Below, in pieces: positions 25,465 through 34,734 of a stretch of 61,516 bases of DNA. The stretch lies in contig JAIUPL010000031.1 in assembly GCA_020160935.1 (NCBI GenBank), forward strand, positions 1 through 61,516, in the 5' to 3' direction. Each line of letters begins with the position of its first letter. The stretch's first letter is position 1. This DNA is from Bacteroidota bacterium. GTDB taxonomy: Bacteria; Bacteroidota; Bacteroidia; Chitinophagales; Saprospiraceae. The position numbers and the translations under genes were made by a program. The notes beneath the pieces are model-generated. The model saw only the letters and a program-made list of their open reading frames with translations. It had not been told where the DNA came from and did not search any database.

Positions 25465-27852
25465 GTGCGCAGCAATCTTCCCACTCACCTGTCCTTTGCT
25501 GTTGCTCACGGTGTACATATATACTCCGTCGGGCAGGTCGCCACGCTGGAAGGTTACATATTCACTTTTGATGTTATCGTATGAGCGCAGGATGCGTCCG
25601 GTCATATCAGACAGGGTTACCTTGAATGGTTCGGCATTCTGATTGTTGAAGAAAATCGTTACGTCTTCCCGGAACGGATTGGGTTGAACAAAAACCGAGA
25701 AGCCCAGATCATTCGGCTCATGGCTACCAACAACACCCGTGCTGACACAACTGGGGCTGGCTATTTGTGCGCCACTTTTCTGGTATTTAGAATTGACAAC
25801 TGCCGTAATCTGTGAAATACAAACCTCAGGACTGGTGAGTTCTGAATAGTGTACACGTACAAAAGGAGTAGGCAGCACATTTTTCTTGATACTGGTTTCA
25901 TCACCGGACAATGCAATGATTTCTCCTGTATTGTCATGTTGAACAGAAGCAGTCATCGTACCGCTAATATTTTCCACATAGTTGATATTCAAGCCACTAA
26001 CGGAAAATTCATAGCCAATTACTGCATTGTAAGGATTTACAATCTCCACGTCAAACGTTTTTCCAACAGTATCCAGGGTTCCAGGAAGCAGGTAAACCAC
26101 ATCTTCTGTGTTTTCAAAACCACCAAACTGGCAGGGGAAGCCAAGGCCCCAGTGATCGAGGTCTTCAGCATACAGGGTGCATTCCTGCAACAAGGCAGCG
26201 TCGTACACATCGATATTTCCATTTGGGTGAAGATCGCGACATTCGGTAGCCGTTTCATTGTCGGCCAGCGCTGCGGACAGGTAAGCCTGCACATCCACCA
26301 CCGTTCTCAGGGTATCGTGGTTCCAGTCGCCCCGCACCGAAACGCCATTGCAAATACCATCACAATCGGGCTGCGCGCTACCATATGTTTCTCCTGTGCA
26401 GTCGGTATAAACAGGGCATACCTCATCCAGGAAATCTACTACCGGATTATTGCCTGCATAGGAAAGATTGAAGCAGGCCTGCGCCCAGTTGTTGTCATAG
26501 GTTTTTTCGAGGCGCCCGAGTTTGTCCGGAGATTTATCCCAGTTTACACGAACCACCAGTGTATAAGTGCCGGCAGGCAAGTCTGTGATGTCGACCCATT
26601 GGCAAGGCAGGCCAGAGCCATAAATGTCACCACAGCCGACGCTGATACCCATGTTTCCACAGCCATACTGACCAGTGCCGCCGTCGTTGCATTCCAGATC
26701 GAGTACACAAAAGCCGTTTTTGGTACCGATAGAAAGGCGGGAGCCGTTTTCGTCATACAGCAAATACTCGGCGTAGCCACGATAATGCCAGTGGTTGTGA
26801 CAAGGGTCCCAGTAAAACTGGGTGGATGGAGTGTTTTGATTGCTTGGCGGCGAACCGATGTAATAATCCTGATTGCCAATATTTTTGATGTGGGTACTGA
26901 AACGCAGGATGTCACGATTGCCAACGCCGCGAATACAGCCTTCTTCTACAGCACAGGCATCGGCATTGGCCAGGAAGTCGAGTTGCAGAGAATTGCGCAA
27001 TACATTTTCCAATACTACCAGGTCAGGTGCATTGGGACAATCCGGATTGCCGGGATAAATACAGGTATCGCTTACAGTTGCAAGCGGGTTGTAGTTACAG
27101 GCCAAGGGGTCGGTACAACCTGATACAGGCCCTACATATCCCAGGTGAAAATTCAACGGATCATTGCTGCAATTTCCCCCGGTATAGCCCAGTCTAATGT
27201 AATAATTCGAACCTGCTGCCAGATAAAGCGTAGCGACGGCCCCGTTTGTGCAACCAGCATCGGCGTAAAAAATAGTGCCCGTTTGGTCGTTGTTGGTGGA
27301 AATGTTGCTGCAATGATCGTAGACCCAGATTTTGCTCGGGCAATTATTTCCTGGCAGGCAGGTGCTCACTTCATACGTACCGTTCACTTCCGGCACAAAA
27401 TGATACCAGTATTCCCCCCCGGCGGGAGCGACCGTCAGGCCTGTATCTACCGGTACAGCAGCATCGCAGTAGGTGCCGGGCGGGCAATTGAAAAATATAT
27501 TCTCTCCATCGCCATAGTCGCCATTCGGATTTTCATAAAAAAGCGTATCGTTAATATACAAACGATAATAACCATTGGGTAACATACCATCGCCGTAGGA
27601 ATCCTTGATTCTGAAAACGACGCAAGCATTGTCAGGTACACAATAGTTGTAGGTGCTGAGTACCTGGCCCGGCAATTGACCACTGGCGTAGGTCACCGAA
27701 CCATTGGCATTGGTGAGTTTCCAGGATACCTCATACCAGTACTGGTCGGGTGAAATTTCAAGTCGAACATTTTTCTGGCCTGTAGGACATTGCGCTTGCA
27801 ATACCCCGCTTAGCAAGAGGCCACAGAAGAGCGGAAGTAAATATTTGTGCAT
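25462..27852 (-). CDS. T9SS-secreted protein with a lysyl oxidase domain
   Basis: A 796-residue secreted protein. In order: signal peptide; two beta-rich regions rich in Cys (residues 30-240); a lysyl oxidase domain (about 270-450); a dockerin-like segment (GDWNHDTLRTVVDVQAYL, HPNGNIDVYDAALL, near 505-560); a cohesin-like stretch; and a T9SS sorting domain (VFVQPNPFREDVTIFF, LSDMTGRIL). The oxidase part keeps the copper histidines HNHWH (352, 354, 356) and both cofactor residues equivalent to human LOX Lys320 and Tyr355 (Lys378 in GTKNGFC, Tyr411 in CGDIYGSG). Lysyl oxidase deaminates lysine side chains and drives cross-linking; here that activity is inferred. It may modify surface or matrix proteins. 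Confidence 0.85.
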   Translation of the reverse strand: MHKYLLPLFCGLLLSGVLQAQCPTGQKNVRLEISPDQYWYEVSWKLTNANGSVTYASGQLPGQVLSTYNYCVPDNACVVFRIKDSYGDGMLPNGYYRLYINDTLFYENPNGDYGDGENIFFNCPPGTYCDAAVPVDTGLTVAPAGGEYWYHFVPEVNGTYEVSTCLPGNNCPSKIWVYDHCSNISTNNDQTGTIFYADAGCTNGAVATLYLAAGSNYYIRLGYTGGNCSNDPLNFHLGYVGPVSGCTDPLACNYNPLATVSDTCIYPGNPDCPNAPDLVVLENVLRNSLQLDFLANADACAVEEGCIRGVGNRDILRFSTHIKNIGNQDYYIGSPPSNQNTPSTQFYWDPCHNHWHYRGYAEYLLYDENGSRLSIGTKNGFCVLDLECNDGGTGQYGCGNMGISVGCGDIYGSGLPCQWVDITDLPAGTYTLVVRVNWDKSPDKLGRLEKTYDNNWAQACFNLSYAGNNPVVDFLDEVCPVYTDCTGETYGSAQPDCDGICNGVSVRGDWNHDTLRTVVDVQAYLSAALADNETATECRDLHPNGNIDVYDAALLQECTLYAEDLDHWGLGFPCQFGGFENTEDVVYLLPGTLDTVGKTFDVEIVNPYNAVIGYEFSVSGLNINYVENISGTMTASVQHDNTGEIIALSGDETSIKKNVLPTPFVRVHYSELTSPEVCISQITAVVNSKYQKSGAQIASPSCVSTGVVGSHEPNDLGFSVFVQPNPFREDVTIFFNNQNAEPFKVTLSDMTGRILRSYDNIKSEYVTFQRGDLPDGVYMYTVSNSKGQVSGKIAAH

Positions 27853-27880
27853 AAAGAGTTGGTTATGAATAAAAAACGGT

Positions 27881-27888
27881 CAAATTTA
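27881..27888 (-). promoter_or_regulatory. -7 promoter element before the lysyl-oxidase-domain gene
   Basis: TAAATTTG on the minus strand matches TAnnTTTG and lies 28 bases before the start codon. No TTG at suitable spacing was found. Confidence 0.4.
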
Positions 27889-28041
27889 GATGATTTGCAA
27901 GAAAATGAAACGGCATGGAATCATTTCGTCGTAGTTGAGCAAATTCAATCATTCGCTACATGAAGCCAATGTTAAAACAACTTGGCATTTTATTCGTTTC
28001 TTGCTTGTCCCCACTTACATCACCCTCTACAGATACAAGGC

Positions 28042-28683
28042 ATGCGCAAAACGCTGATACTGATTTGGACTATTTCCTCTTGTTTGACATTATATGCCCA
28101 GGGCTCCGATGACTGGACTCTTCGCAAAGATAAAGACGGCATGAAGGTGTATTACAAGCAAACCTCTGACGTCTATGAAATCAAAATAGCCACCTCTCTG
28201 AAAATACCACTTTCCGGAATCATTCAACTTTTTGCTGAAGTGGACAATTACCCTCAATGGGGATACAAAGTAATGGAATCCCGCTTGCTCCAAAGGGTGT
28301 CCGACACGGAAATGTATTACTATTCCCGTCTCGATTTTCCCTGGCCAATGAGCGATCGGGACATTATCATGCACACCCGGCTGTCGCAAGATCCTGTTTC
28401 CCGGCGAATAACCGCTGTTAGTGTGGCCGCTCCGGATTATATTCCTGTTGTAAAAGACGTCGAACGAATGCGTTCTGCGCACACACAGTGGACGCTGGTG
28501 CCTGGTAATGGAGGATGGGTGTATGTAGAATATTACATTTATTCACATCCTGGCGGCAACATACCCGACTGGTTGGTTAATATGGCAATTGATGTGGGCC
28601 CACGTGAAACAATCAAAAACATCCGGAATATTATCCAACAGCAACGTTATCAAACAGCAAAACTGGCCTACATCAAAGAGTAA
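28042..28683 (+). CDS. Exported START-domain protein
   Basis: A 213-residue protein with a signal peptide (MRKTLILIWTISSCLTLYAQ) followed by a START-related lipid-transfer fold (WTLRKDKDGMKVYYKQT, FAEVDNYPQWGYKVMES, FPWPMSDRDIIMHTRL, YIYSHPGGNIPDWLVN). START domains bind lipids or sterols in a deep pocket; bacterial secreted forms of this type have unknown ligands. The start was set at MRKTLI because the 20 codons before it are poorly compatible with an exported protein. It ends 3 bp from the stop codon of the convergent dynamin-like gene. Confidence 0.82.
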   Translation: MRKTLILIWTISSCLTLYAQGSDDWTLRKDKDGMKVYYKQTSDVYEIKIATSLKIPLSGIIQLFAEVDNYPQWGYKVMESRLLQRVSDTEMYYYSRLDFPWPMSDRDIIMHTRLSQDPVSRRITAVSVAAPDYIPVVKDVERMRSAHTQWTLVPGNGGWVYVEYYIYSHPGGNIPDWLVNMAIDVGPRETIKNIRNIIQQQRYQTAKLAYIKE

Positions 28684-28686
28684 TAG

Positions 28687-30405
28687 CTAGACATCCAGTC
28701 CATTGTCGATGCTGGACAAGCGCTCGGTCAGTTCGGCATGGCGCTCTTTGAAATGTACAATTTGTACTTCCTCATTGGCCAGCATGGCATCCAGTTCGGT
28801 AAAGTTATCGTCGATGCGCGACTTGATGGTATGAACGTATCCCCGCAGTTTGTTCTGAAGGGCTTCTTCCATGCGGCTGCGACCTTCCCGGATTTCCTGC
28901 TCATAACCCTGTACAATTTTTTTGCGCTGAATACCTGCCGTAATTCCGGCGAACAGCATACCCACACCTGCCAGTACGCCGCCAGTAATATCGAGCATGG
29001 CCACATGGGTTACAGTGGCCAGAATGACGCCGATCAGGGCAGCGCCGCTTCCTGCTGCAATATTGGGCGAAACCTGTGTGTTTTCAGGGAATACGCGGGT
29101 GTCGTTGAAGTTTTCGGAACGCGACATAAACCGGGCAAAAGCCTCCTGCAATTCTCGTAGCACAGAAGCCCGTTTTTCAGAAATGTCTTCAAAAATGTAG
29201 GAATCACTTTTTACAGCCGTGCTTCCATTTCTGATCTTCAGGTCGATCATTTTTGCCATTTGCTGTACAGAATCGGCCAGGTCTACCACGCCGTCGTTGA
29301 GTTTTGTACGTAGTTCTGCATTGAGGTTGAGTTCCAGTTTTTTAGCCAGTTCGTTCAGCCAGTCGGAAATAGAGGCCTGTTTGCTGAAAATTCCCATCAC
29401 AGAGCGTTTCAGCATGGCCGGGAACGAGAGTCCGTTGGACAATTCCTGTCCCACCGATTTGGTGATACGATCGTATCCGTTCAGCAGGTTTTCAATCAGC
29501 AACCCGACCTGATGGTTTGATTTTTTCTCTTGATTATCAAGGGTTTGACGTATGTCGAGGCGGAATGCAGAATCAGCCTTGAACTGCTCTGCTCTGGTAA
29601 TCAGGCCCAAGTCAATACGCTCCAGGATATTCAGGGAGGTGGAAATATTGTTTTTCAGTTTGAGTGCTGCCCCGCGGCCGCCGGTAACATGGGTACGGAT
29701 ATAATCGCGGATCGTGGAGAAGTTGCTTTGATCGTATTTGCCTTCCAGTTCCGCTTTTGCACTCACCGCAAAAATGGCCGGCTCTGAAACGCCTTTTTTG
29801 AAAGCATAATCGTACAAGCCACGCTCGTTTACAGCCAGGTCATCTGCCGACATCAGGTCTTTCTGCTGCAATACAAAAATGATCTTCTTGTGCCAGTCCT
29901 TGTGGATAAAATCAAAAAAATCCCAGGCCGACTGGCGGTACGGATTTTTGGCTTCAAACACAAAAATGACCAGATCGCTGGCAGGGATAAAATGTTCGGT
30001 GATTTCCTGGTGGTGTTCTACAATGGAATTGGTGCCGGGCGTGTCCACCACTGCGATATCCCGAAGAATATCGATGGGCAAAAACACCTTTTTTAGGTAC
30101 GGATTGACCACCACTATTTCCTCTTTTTCACCATACAGGATTTGTTGGATGGTGTCGGTCATAGGCTGTGGTGCGACCGGGCAAATTTCGCGTTCAGACT
30201 CCAGCAAGGCATTGACAAAACTGCTTTTGCCGGCTTTTACCTCACCCACTATCACAAACATGAAGGGTTCGGTCATGCGGTTGCGCAATTCGCCGACCAT
30301 GCCTGCCAGTTCCTTGTTGCCAATTTCCTGGCTTAGTCCCTGCAGGTCTTTTACAATGTCTTCCACTTGCGCACGGAGCGCCTGGGTTCGTTGGTTGATA
30401 ATCAT
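28687..30405 (-). CDS. Dynamin-like GTPase with C-terminal membrane segments
   Basis: A 572-residue large GTPase. The G motifs are clear: P-loop GEVKAGKSS at residues 54-62, DTPG near 121-124, and QQKD near 180-183 in place of the usual [NT]KxD. A helical region follows, then a stretch with two hydrophobic segments (ALIGVILATVTHVAMLDITG, VLAGVGMLFAGITAGI, around 470-510) and a final coiled coil. This is the layout of bacterial dynamin-like proteins, which remodel or mend membranes. The start at MIINQRT was preferred to an ATG 93 codons upstream, because a -7 element lies directly before it. No paired dynamin gene is adjacent. Confidence 0.82.
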   Translation of the reverse strand: MIINQRTQALRAQVEDIVKDLQGLSQEIGNKELAGMVGELRNRMTEPFMFVIVGEVKAGKSSFVNALLESEREICPVAPQPMTDTIQQILYGEKEEIVVVNPYLKKVFLPIDILRDIAVVDTPGTNSIVEHHQEITEHFIPASDLVIFVFEAKNPYRQSAWDFFDFIHKDWHKKIIFVLQQKDLMSADDLAVNERGLYDYAFKKGVSEPAIFAVSAKAELEGKYDQSNFSTIRDYIRTHVTGGRGAALKLKNNISTSLNILERIDLGLITRAEQFKADSAFRLDIRQTLDNQEKKSNHQVGLLIENLLNGYDRITKSVGQELSNGLSFPAMLKRSVMGIFSKQASISDWLNELAKKLELNLNAELRTKLNDGVVDLADSVQQMAKMIDLKIRNGSTAVKSDSYIFEDISEKRASVLRELQEAFARFMSRSENFNDTRVFPENTQVSPNIAAGSGAALIGVILATVTHVAMLDITGGVLAGVGMLFAGITAGIQRKKIVQGYEQEIREGRSRMEEALQNKLRGYVHTIKSRIDDNFTELDAMLANEEVQIVHFKERHAELTERLSSIDNGLDV

Positions 30406-30409
30406 AGGA

Positions 30410-30417
30410 CAAACGTA
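30410..30417 (-). promoter_or_regulatory. -7 promoter element directly before the dynamin-like gene
   Basis: TACGTTTG on the minus strand matches TAnnTTTG and ends four bases before the ATG at 30405. This suggests a leaderless transcript. No -33 TTG was seen. Confidence 0.45.
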
Positions 30418-30565
30418 CAACAGCCCTTCGTGATTCGTATGTTTGGAAGGCAATTTTGATAGGCTGTTTAAAATTGTATTTTGACCCTTACATGCAAAAA
30501 CGTCACTTCTATGCCGTCCATTGATACAAGCCGTTCTATTTTTCGGCCTTTGAACCTGCTTGTAT

Positions 30566-31624
30566 ATGAAGAAACTCATTTTTGCCCTGCTCATTGCACC
30601 TTTTCTGTCTTTTGCACAAACATACAGTGGCCCGGAAAGTGTTGATTGTGATACAACTACTGGAAACTGGTACATTTCAAACACGAGCAGTAAAAAAATA
30701 CTGCGCCGTACGCCTGATGGAACACTTCAGAATTTTCTCTCCGGATTTACCAATGGGCCCTATGGCATCGAGGTTGTGGGAGACCGCATTTATGCCTGCG
30801 ATGGAAACAAGATTAAAGGTTTTTTACTGTCCGATGGCACCCAGGTTACTACGATCACTACCACAGCAACCTTTCTGAACGGCATCACACATGATGCGAG
30901 CGGGCTGTTATATGCCACCGATTTTTCCGGTAAAAAAGTGTATAAAATCAATCCCGCGAACAACACCTGGAATGTTTTTGTAACGCAAACCACTTCCACA
31001 CCCAATGGCATTTTGTACGATGCGACCCAAAATCGCCTCGTTTGTGTCACCTGGGGCGCTTCTGCCAAACTTCTGGGCATCTCACTGGCCGACAGTACGG
31101 TTTCCATCCTGAAAACCACCAGCCTGTCGAATATCGATGGCATTGCCCGCGATGGTTCCGGTCGCTGGTATGTGGCATCCTGGGGCGCCAATGCCATTCA
31201 TCGCATTGAATCGGATTTTTCTGGTACACCGCAGCAGGTGTACAGTGGACTGAGCAATCCGGCAGACATCTATTACAACCTTAAAAATGATACGCTGGCC
31301 GTACCCAATGCCGGAAACAACACGGTGGTTTTTATCAACTTCGCTCTGGTTTCTCCAACCACGGATGTACAGGTACAGGTAAAATTAAAGTCCTTTCCCA
31401 ACCCGGCCATGGACGAAATATGGCTGGAACTACCCTCAGACTGGGATGTTCAAATGCTGCACTGCCGTTTGTTTGATGCAAATGGGAGATGTTTTGAACC
31501 AGAAGTAATGGATAAGAATGGCCGTTCTTGTCGTATTGCCATGAACAATCTGACGCCAGGTTTGTATCACGCCATCTTAACGCAAGGAGAAAAATCTGCT
31601 TACGCAACTTTTGTCAAACAATAA
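30566..31624 (+). CDS. Secreted SMP-30/NHL-type beta-propeller with T9SS sorting domain
   Basis: A 352-residue protein with a signal peptide (MKKLIFALLIAPFLSFAQ), a beta-propeller of about six repeated blades (residues 20-265: GPESVDCDTTTGNWYISN, NGITHDASGLLYATDF, IDGIARDGSGRWYVASW), and a T9SS type A sorting domain (KSFPNPAMDEIWLEL, CRLFDANGRC, NLTPGLYHAILTQG). SMP-30/NHL propellers often bind ligands or act as lactonases, but nothing here points to a substrate. It is 12 bp upstream of a thioesterase gene and likely co-transcribed with it. Confidence 0.82.
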   Translation: MKKLIFALLIAPFLSFAQTYSGPESVDCDTTTGNWYISNTSSKKILRRTPDGTLQNFLSGFTNGPYGIEVVGDRIYACDGNKIKGFLLSDGTQVTTITTTATFLNGITHDASGLLYATDFSGKKVYKINPANNTWNVFVTQTTSTPNGILYDATQNRLVCVTWGASAKLLGISLADSTVSILKTTSLSNIDGIARDGSGRWYVASWGANAIHRIESDFSGTPQQVYSGLSNPADIYYNLKNDTLAVPNAGNNTVVFINFALVSPTTDVQVQVKLKSFPNPAMDEIWLELPSDWDVQMLHCRLFDANGRCFEPEVMDKNGRSCRIAMNNLTPGLYHAILTQGEKSAYATFVKQ

Positions 31625-31636
31625 CCTGCACAGCAC

Positions 31637-32071
31637 ATGCCTACACTCTGGAAACAATCTGCTACCCTCGATGGGCTGAATGCCTTGAATCAGGCAACCT
31701 TAAACGATACGCTGGGTGTGCAATTCACAGAAATCGGCGACGATTTTCTGGTGGCTACCATGCCGGTCGATGCACGTACGGTGCAACCTTTTCGATTGTT
31801 GCATGGCGGCGCCAATGTTGCCCTGGCCGAAACCCTTGGCAGCGTAGCGAGCACATTGTGCCTGGAAGATATGTCGTCTTTTATGGCAGTAGGACTGGAA
31901 ATTAATGCCAATCACCTAAAAAGCGTTCGCGAGGGTGGGGTAGTGAGAGGCGTATGCCGCCCGGTACGGGTAGGGAAACAGGTGCATGTGTGGCAAATTG
32001 AAATCAGCGATGAAAAAGGTGAATTGTCGTGCATTAGCAGGCTTACCGTCGCTATTGTGCCCCGGCGCTGA
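31637..32071 (+). CDS. Hotdog-fold acyl-CoA thioesterase (YbdB/YdiI type)
   Basis: A 144-residue cytoplasmic thioesterase. The motif LLHGGANVALAETLGSVAS around residue 57 is the catalytic hotdog signature of the YbdB/YdiI branch, which includes the 1,4-dihydroxy-2-naphthoyl-CoA hydrolase of menaquinone synthesis (MenI). Bacteroidota make menaquinone, so that is a reasonable guess, but no men genes are near and the substrate is not proven. It follows the T9SS propeller gene by 12 bp, an odd pairing. A promoter for the next gene begins just after its stop codon. Confidence 0.82.
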   Translation: MPTLWKQSATLDGLNALNQATLNDTLGVQFTEIGDDFLVATMPVDARTVQPFRLLHGGANVALAETLGSVASTLCLEDMSSFMAVGLEINANHLKSVREGGVVRGVCRPVRVGKQVHVWQIEISDEKGELSCISRLTVAIVPRR

Positions 32072-32074
32072 TGT

Positions 32075-32102
32075 TTGTTTGAGAGGGGCTTGTTTACCTT
32101 TG
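32075..32102 (+). promoter_or_regulatory. Bacteroidota-type promoter for the choice-of-anchor B gene
   Basis: TTG (32075-32077), 17 bases, then TACCTTTG (32095-32102) match the phylum consensus. The predicted leader is about 25 bases before the ATG at 32135. Confidence 0.65.
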
Positions 32103-32134
32103 TTTTCTTTAAAAAAGTGCTCATTCAAGTTTTC

Positions 32135-34528
32135 ATGAAAAAACTACTTACCACATTCTTCTTACCGTCACTCCTGCTGACGGCCAACGCCCTTTTTGCC
32201 CAGAACTACAATGTCCAGTTGCGTTCAACGCTGGATTTCCCCGGTCAAACCCTCGCCAATGTGTGTGGATACACGCAGGATGGGCACGAATATGCTCTCG
32301 TTGGCGCTTCCCTCGGCCTCGCCATCGTGGACATTACCAATCCGGACATGCCGCAACTGATCGTTCAGATACCTGGCCCCGACAACCTCTGGAAAGAGAT
32401 AAAAACCTACAGCCATTACGCCTATGTTACTTCGGAAGGTGGCCTAGGACTTCAAATAGTCGACCTTAGTCAGTTGCCAAGCCCGGATCTGACTCATTAC
32501 TATTATACGGGCGACGGTGTGATTGAAGGTCAACTTGACAAGGTGCATGCTTTGCATATAGATACGACGCAGGGTTATTTGTATTTGTATGGTGGCCAAC
32601 TTTACTCGGGCGGCGCCAAGGTGTTTAACTTGAATCCCAACCCGTTCGCCCCTCAATTTGTCGGCAAATTCGATCAATTGCAATACGTACATGATGGGTA
32701 TGCAGACAACGATACGCTGTACGCCTGCCATATCAACGATGGTTATCTTTCCATTGTAGATATGCACGATAAAAGCAACCCGCAACTGCTCGGCACCGTC
32801 GAAACGCCTGCTCGATTTACGCACAATTCATGGCTGCTAAGCGATAAAAAGCATATCCTGACAACCGACGAAAAACTTCCATCTTTTGTAACCTCTTATG
32901 ACATTTCCGATCCGACCGATATTCAGGAACTGGACCGAATTGCCACCACCCCTGAAGGCAACACCTCCATTGGACACAATACCCATGTGTTGAACGATTG
33001 GGCCATCACCTCCTGGTATATCGATGGTGTAACGCTCGTAGACGCGCACCGACCCGACAACCTGATTCAGGTGGGCCGTTATGATACATACGACGGCGAC
33101 GGCGAGTTTGATGGCTGCTGGGGCGTATATCCGTTTTTCCCATCCGGAAATATGATAGCCAGCAATATTCCCAACATCACCAACAATGTGACTGGCAAAT
33201 TATTTGTGCTGACCCCCACCTACGTTCGCGCCTGTTACCTGGAAGGCAATGTGAAGAGTTCCTGTACCGGACAAGGATTGAAAGACGTGACGGTAACCAT
33301 CAACAGCAATGATCCGCTGGCCTTTACCAAAACAGGCAACAATGGCGACTACAAAACCGGTCAGCCTACCCCCGGCACCTTTACAGTTACCTTTAGCAAG
33401 CCAGGGTTTATTTCAAAGACACTGACGGTTGTGTTGGCTACCGCTCAGGTGACGGAGGTAAGCCTCCTCCTCGATCCGATTTCTGCATTTACCACCAATG
33501 GCATCGTAATAGATGTAGAAACAGGATTGCCCATTCCTAATGTTCCTGTCACCTTGCAGTCTCCCTTGCAAACGTATCAACTACAAGCCGATGCAACTGG
33601 CGTTTTTTCCCTCGAATGTGCTCCCGGAGGCATATATAATGTCAAGGTACCCGTATGGGGCTTTCTGCCGGTTCAGTTTAACCTGTCCGAGAACGGCTTT
33701 GTGGTCATTCCGATTCAACACGGATACTACGACGATTTTGGCAATAACCTGAACTGGACGGCATCTTCCAATGCCACAACCGGCAATTGGGTGAGAGCCG
33801 ACCCCATCGGAACCACATATGTCAATAGCCAAAGCGCCCCGGAAAATGATGTAGATTTTGATGACAATACCCAATGCTACGTAACCGACAATGGTAATGG
33901 GAATGCAGGAGATCATGATGTAGATGCCGGCGCGGTAACCCTCAGTACACCTTCCATGCAACTGGCTGATTACGACGATGCGGTTCTCTCTTTTCAATAC
34001 TGGTTTTTTAATGCAGGAGGTAATACCACCCCGAATGATATTTTCCGGGTTATGGTATCAAATGGAACCAGTGAAGTGCAGGTGTTTTCCGACCAGTCAT
34101 CCGCTTCGGCGTGGGCCAATTCCGGCGATATTCACCTGGGCGGGTTGATACCACTGACCGACGATATGAAAGTTCACTTCATTGCAGAAGACATAGATCC
34201 AGGTCATATAGTAGAAGCCGGCGTCGACGTTTTCCAGGTGGTTCCGGTCAATTTGGTCAGCACGCAGCATCCAGATGCATTGCCGGCTACGCTTTCGGTA
34301 GCCCCCAACCCGTCATCGCGCATTTTTAATGTTCGGTATGACTGCCCCGGACAACATGGACTTACCCTGGAAGTACGCAATGCGCTCGGACAAACGGTGT
34401 TCACACAACAGGTGGCTGGTGAATCAGGCACCATTCAATGCGGCGAACAATGGCCCCAAGGGCTTTACTTGGCTACACTGAAAGATGCGCAGCAGCAGAG
34501 CGTACCCTTGAAAATGGTGAAGCAGTAA
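32135..34528 (+). CDS. Choice-of-anchor B family secreted protein with T9SS sorting domain
   Basis: A 797-residue secreted protein. A signal peptide (MKKLLTTFFLPSLLLTANALFAQ) precedes a long LVIVD-type beta-propeller (residues 25-375) with VGASLGLAIVDITNPDMPQL, TSEGGLGLQIVDLSQL and YLSIVDMHDKSNPQLLG, as in the choice-of-anchor B family. A carboxypeptidase-regulatory-like domain follows (380-460, 470-530), then a beta-sandwich (540-710), and the T9SS type A domain (SVAPNPSSRIFNVRYD, VRNALGQTVF, WPQGLYLATL). Role unknown; it probably lies on the cell surface. A strong promoter sits upstream and a hairpin downstream. Confidence 0.85.
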   Translation: MKKLLTTFFLPSLLLTANALFAQNYNVQLRSTLDFPGQTLANVCGYTQDGHEYALVGASLGLAIVDITNPDMPQLIVQIPGPDNLWKEIKTYSHYAYVTSEGGLGLQIVDLSQLPSPDLTHYYYTGDGVIEGQLDKVHALHIDTTQGYLYLYGGQLYSGGAKVFNLNPNPFAPQFVGKFDQLQYVHDGYADNDTLYACHINDGYLSIVDMHDKSNPQLLGTVETPARFTHNSWLLSDKKHILTTDEKLPSFVTSYDISDPTDIQELDRIATTPEGNTSIGHNTHVLNDWAITSWYIDGVTLVDAHRPDNLIQVGRYDTYDGDGEFDGCWGVYPFFPSGNMIASNIPNITNNVTGKLFVLTPTYVRACYLEGNVKSSCTGQGLKDVTVTINSNDPLAFTKTGNNGDYKTGQPTPGTFTVTFSKPGFISKTLTVVLATAQVTEVSLLLDPISAFTTNGIVIDVETGLPIPNVPVTLQSPLQTYQLQADATGVFSLECAPGGIYNVKVPVWGFLPVQFNLSENGFVVIPIQHGYYDDFGNNLNWTASSNATTGNWVRADPIGTTYVNSQSAPENDVDFDDNTQCYVTDNGNGNAGDHDVDAGAVTLSTPSMQLADYDDAVLSFQYWFFNAGGNTTPNDIFRVMVSNGTSEVQVFSDQSSASAWANSGDIHLGGLIPLTDDMKVHFIAEDIDPGHIVEAGVDVFQVVPVNLVSTQHPDALPATLSVAPNPSSRIFNVRYDCPGQHGLTLEVRNALGQTVFTQQVAGESGTIQCGEQWPQGLYLATLKDAQQQSVPLKMVKQ

Positions 34529-34564
34529 TTATTGCAGATTTGGGCCGGTGGGGGTGTTCGGCCT

Positions 34565-34615
34565 GAATTTTTGGGAGAAAGGCATTGGGTCGGCTACGCC
34601 TTTCTCCCAAAATTC
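34565..34615 (+). terminator. Hairpin between two co-directional genes (IR8)
   Basis: GAATTTTTGGGAGAAAGGC (34565-34583) pairs with GCCTTTCTCCCAAAATTC (34598-34615) with one bulged T; loop 14 nt. The sequence after it is GAGATGACTC, with no T-run, so this is a 3'-end hairpin or attenuator rather than a clear intrinsic terminator. Confidence 0.55.
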
Positions 34616-34694
34616 GAGATGACTCATCTAAGGTATAGTTGCCAAAGTCAATTACTTTTTCAAGAAAAAAACTCCTATCCATTCCTTTCAGCAG

Positions 34695-34702
34695 TAGTTT
34701 TG
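34695..34702 (+). promoter_or_regulatory. -7 promoter element for the methyltransferase gene
   Basis: TAGTTTTG matches TAnnTTTG and ends 32 bases before the ATG at 34735. No TTG was found at suitable distance. Confidence 0.4.
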
Positions 34703-34734
34703 CGCGGCTTTTTGAAAAAGGCCCTGTTGATTTC

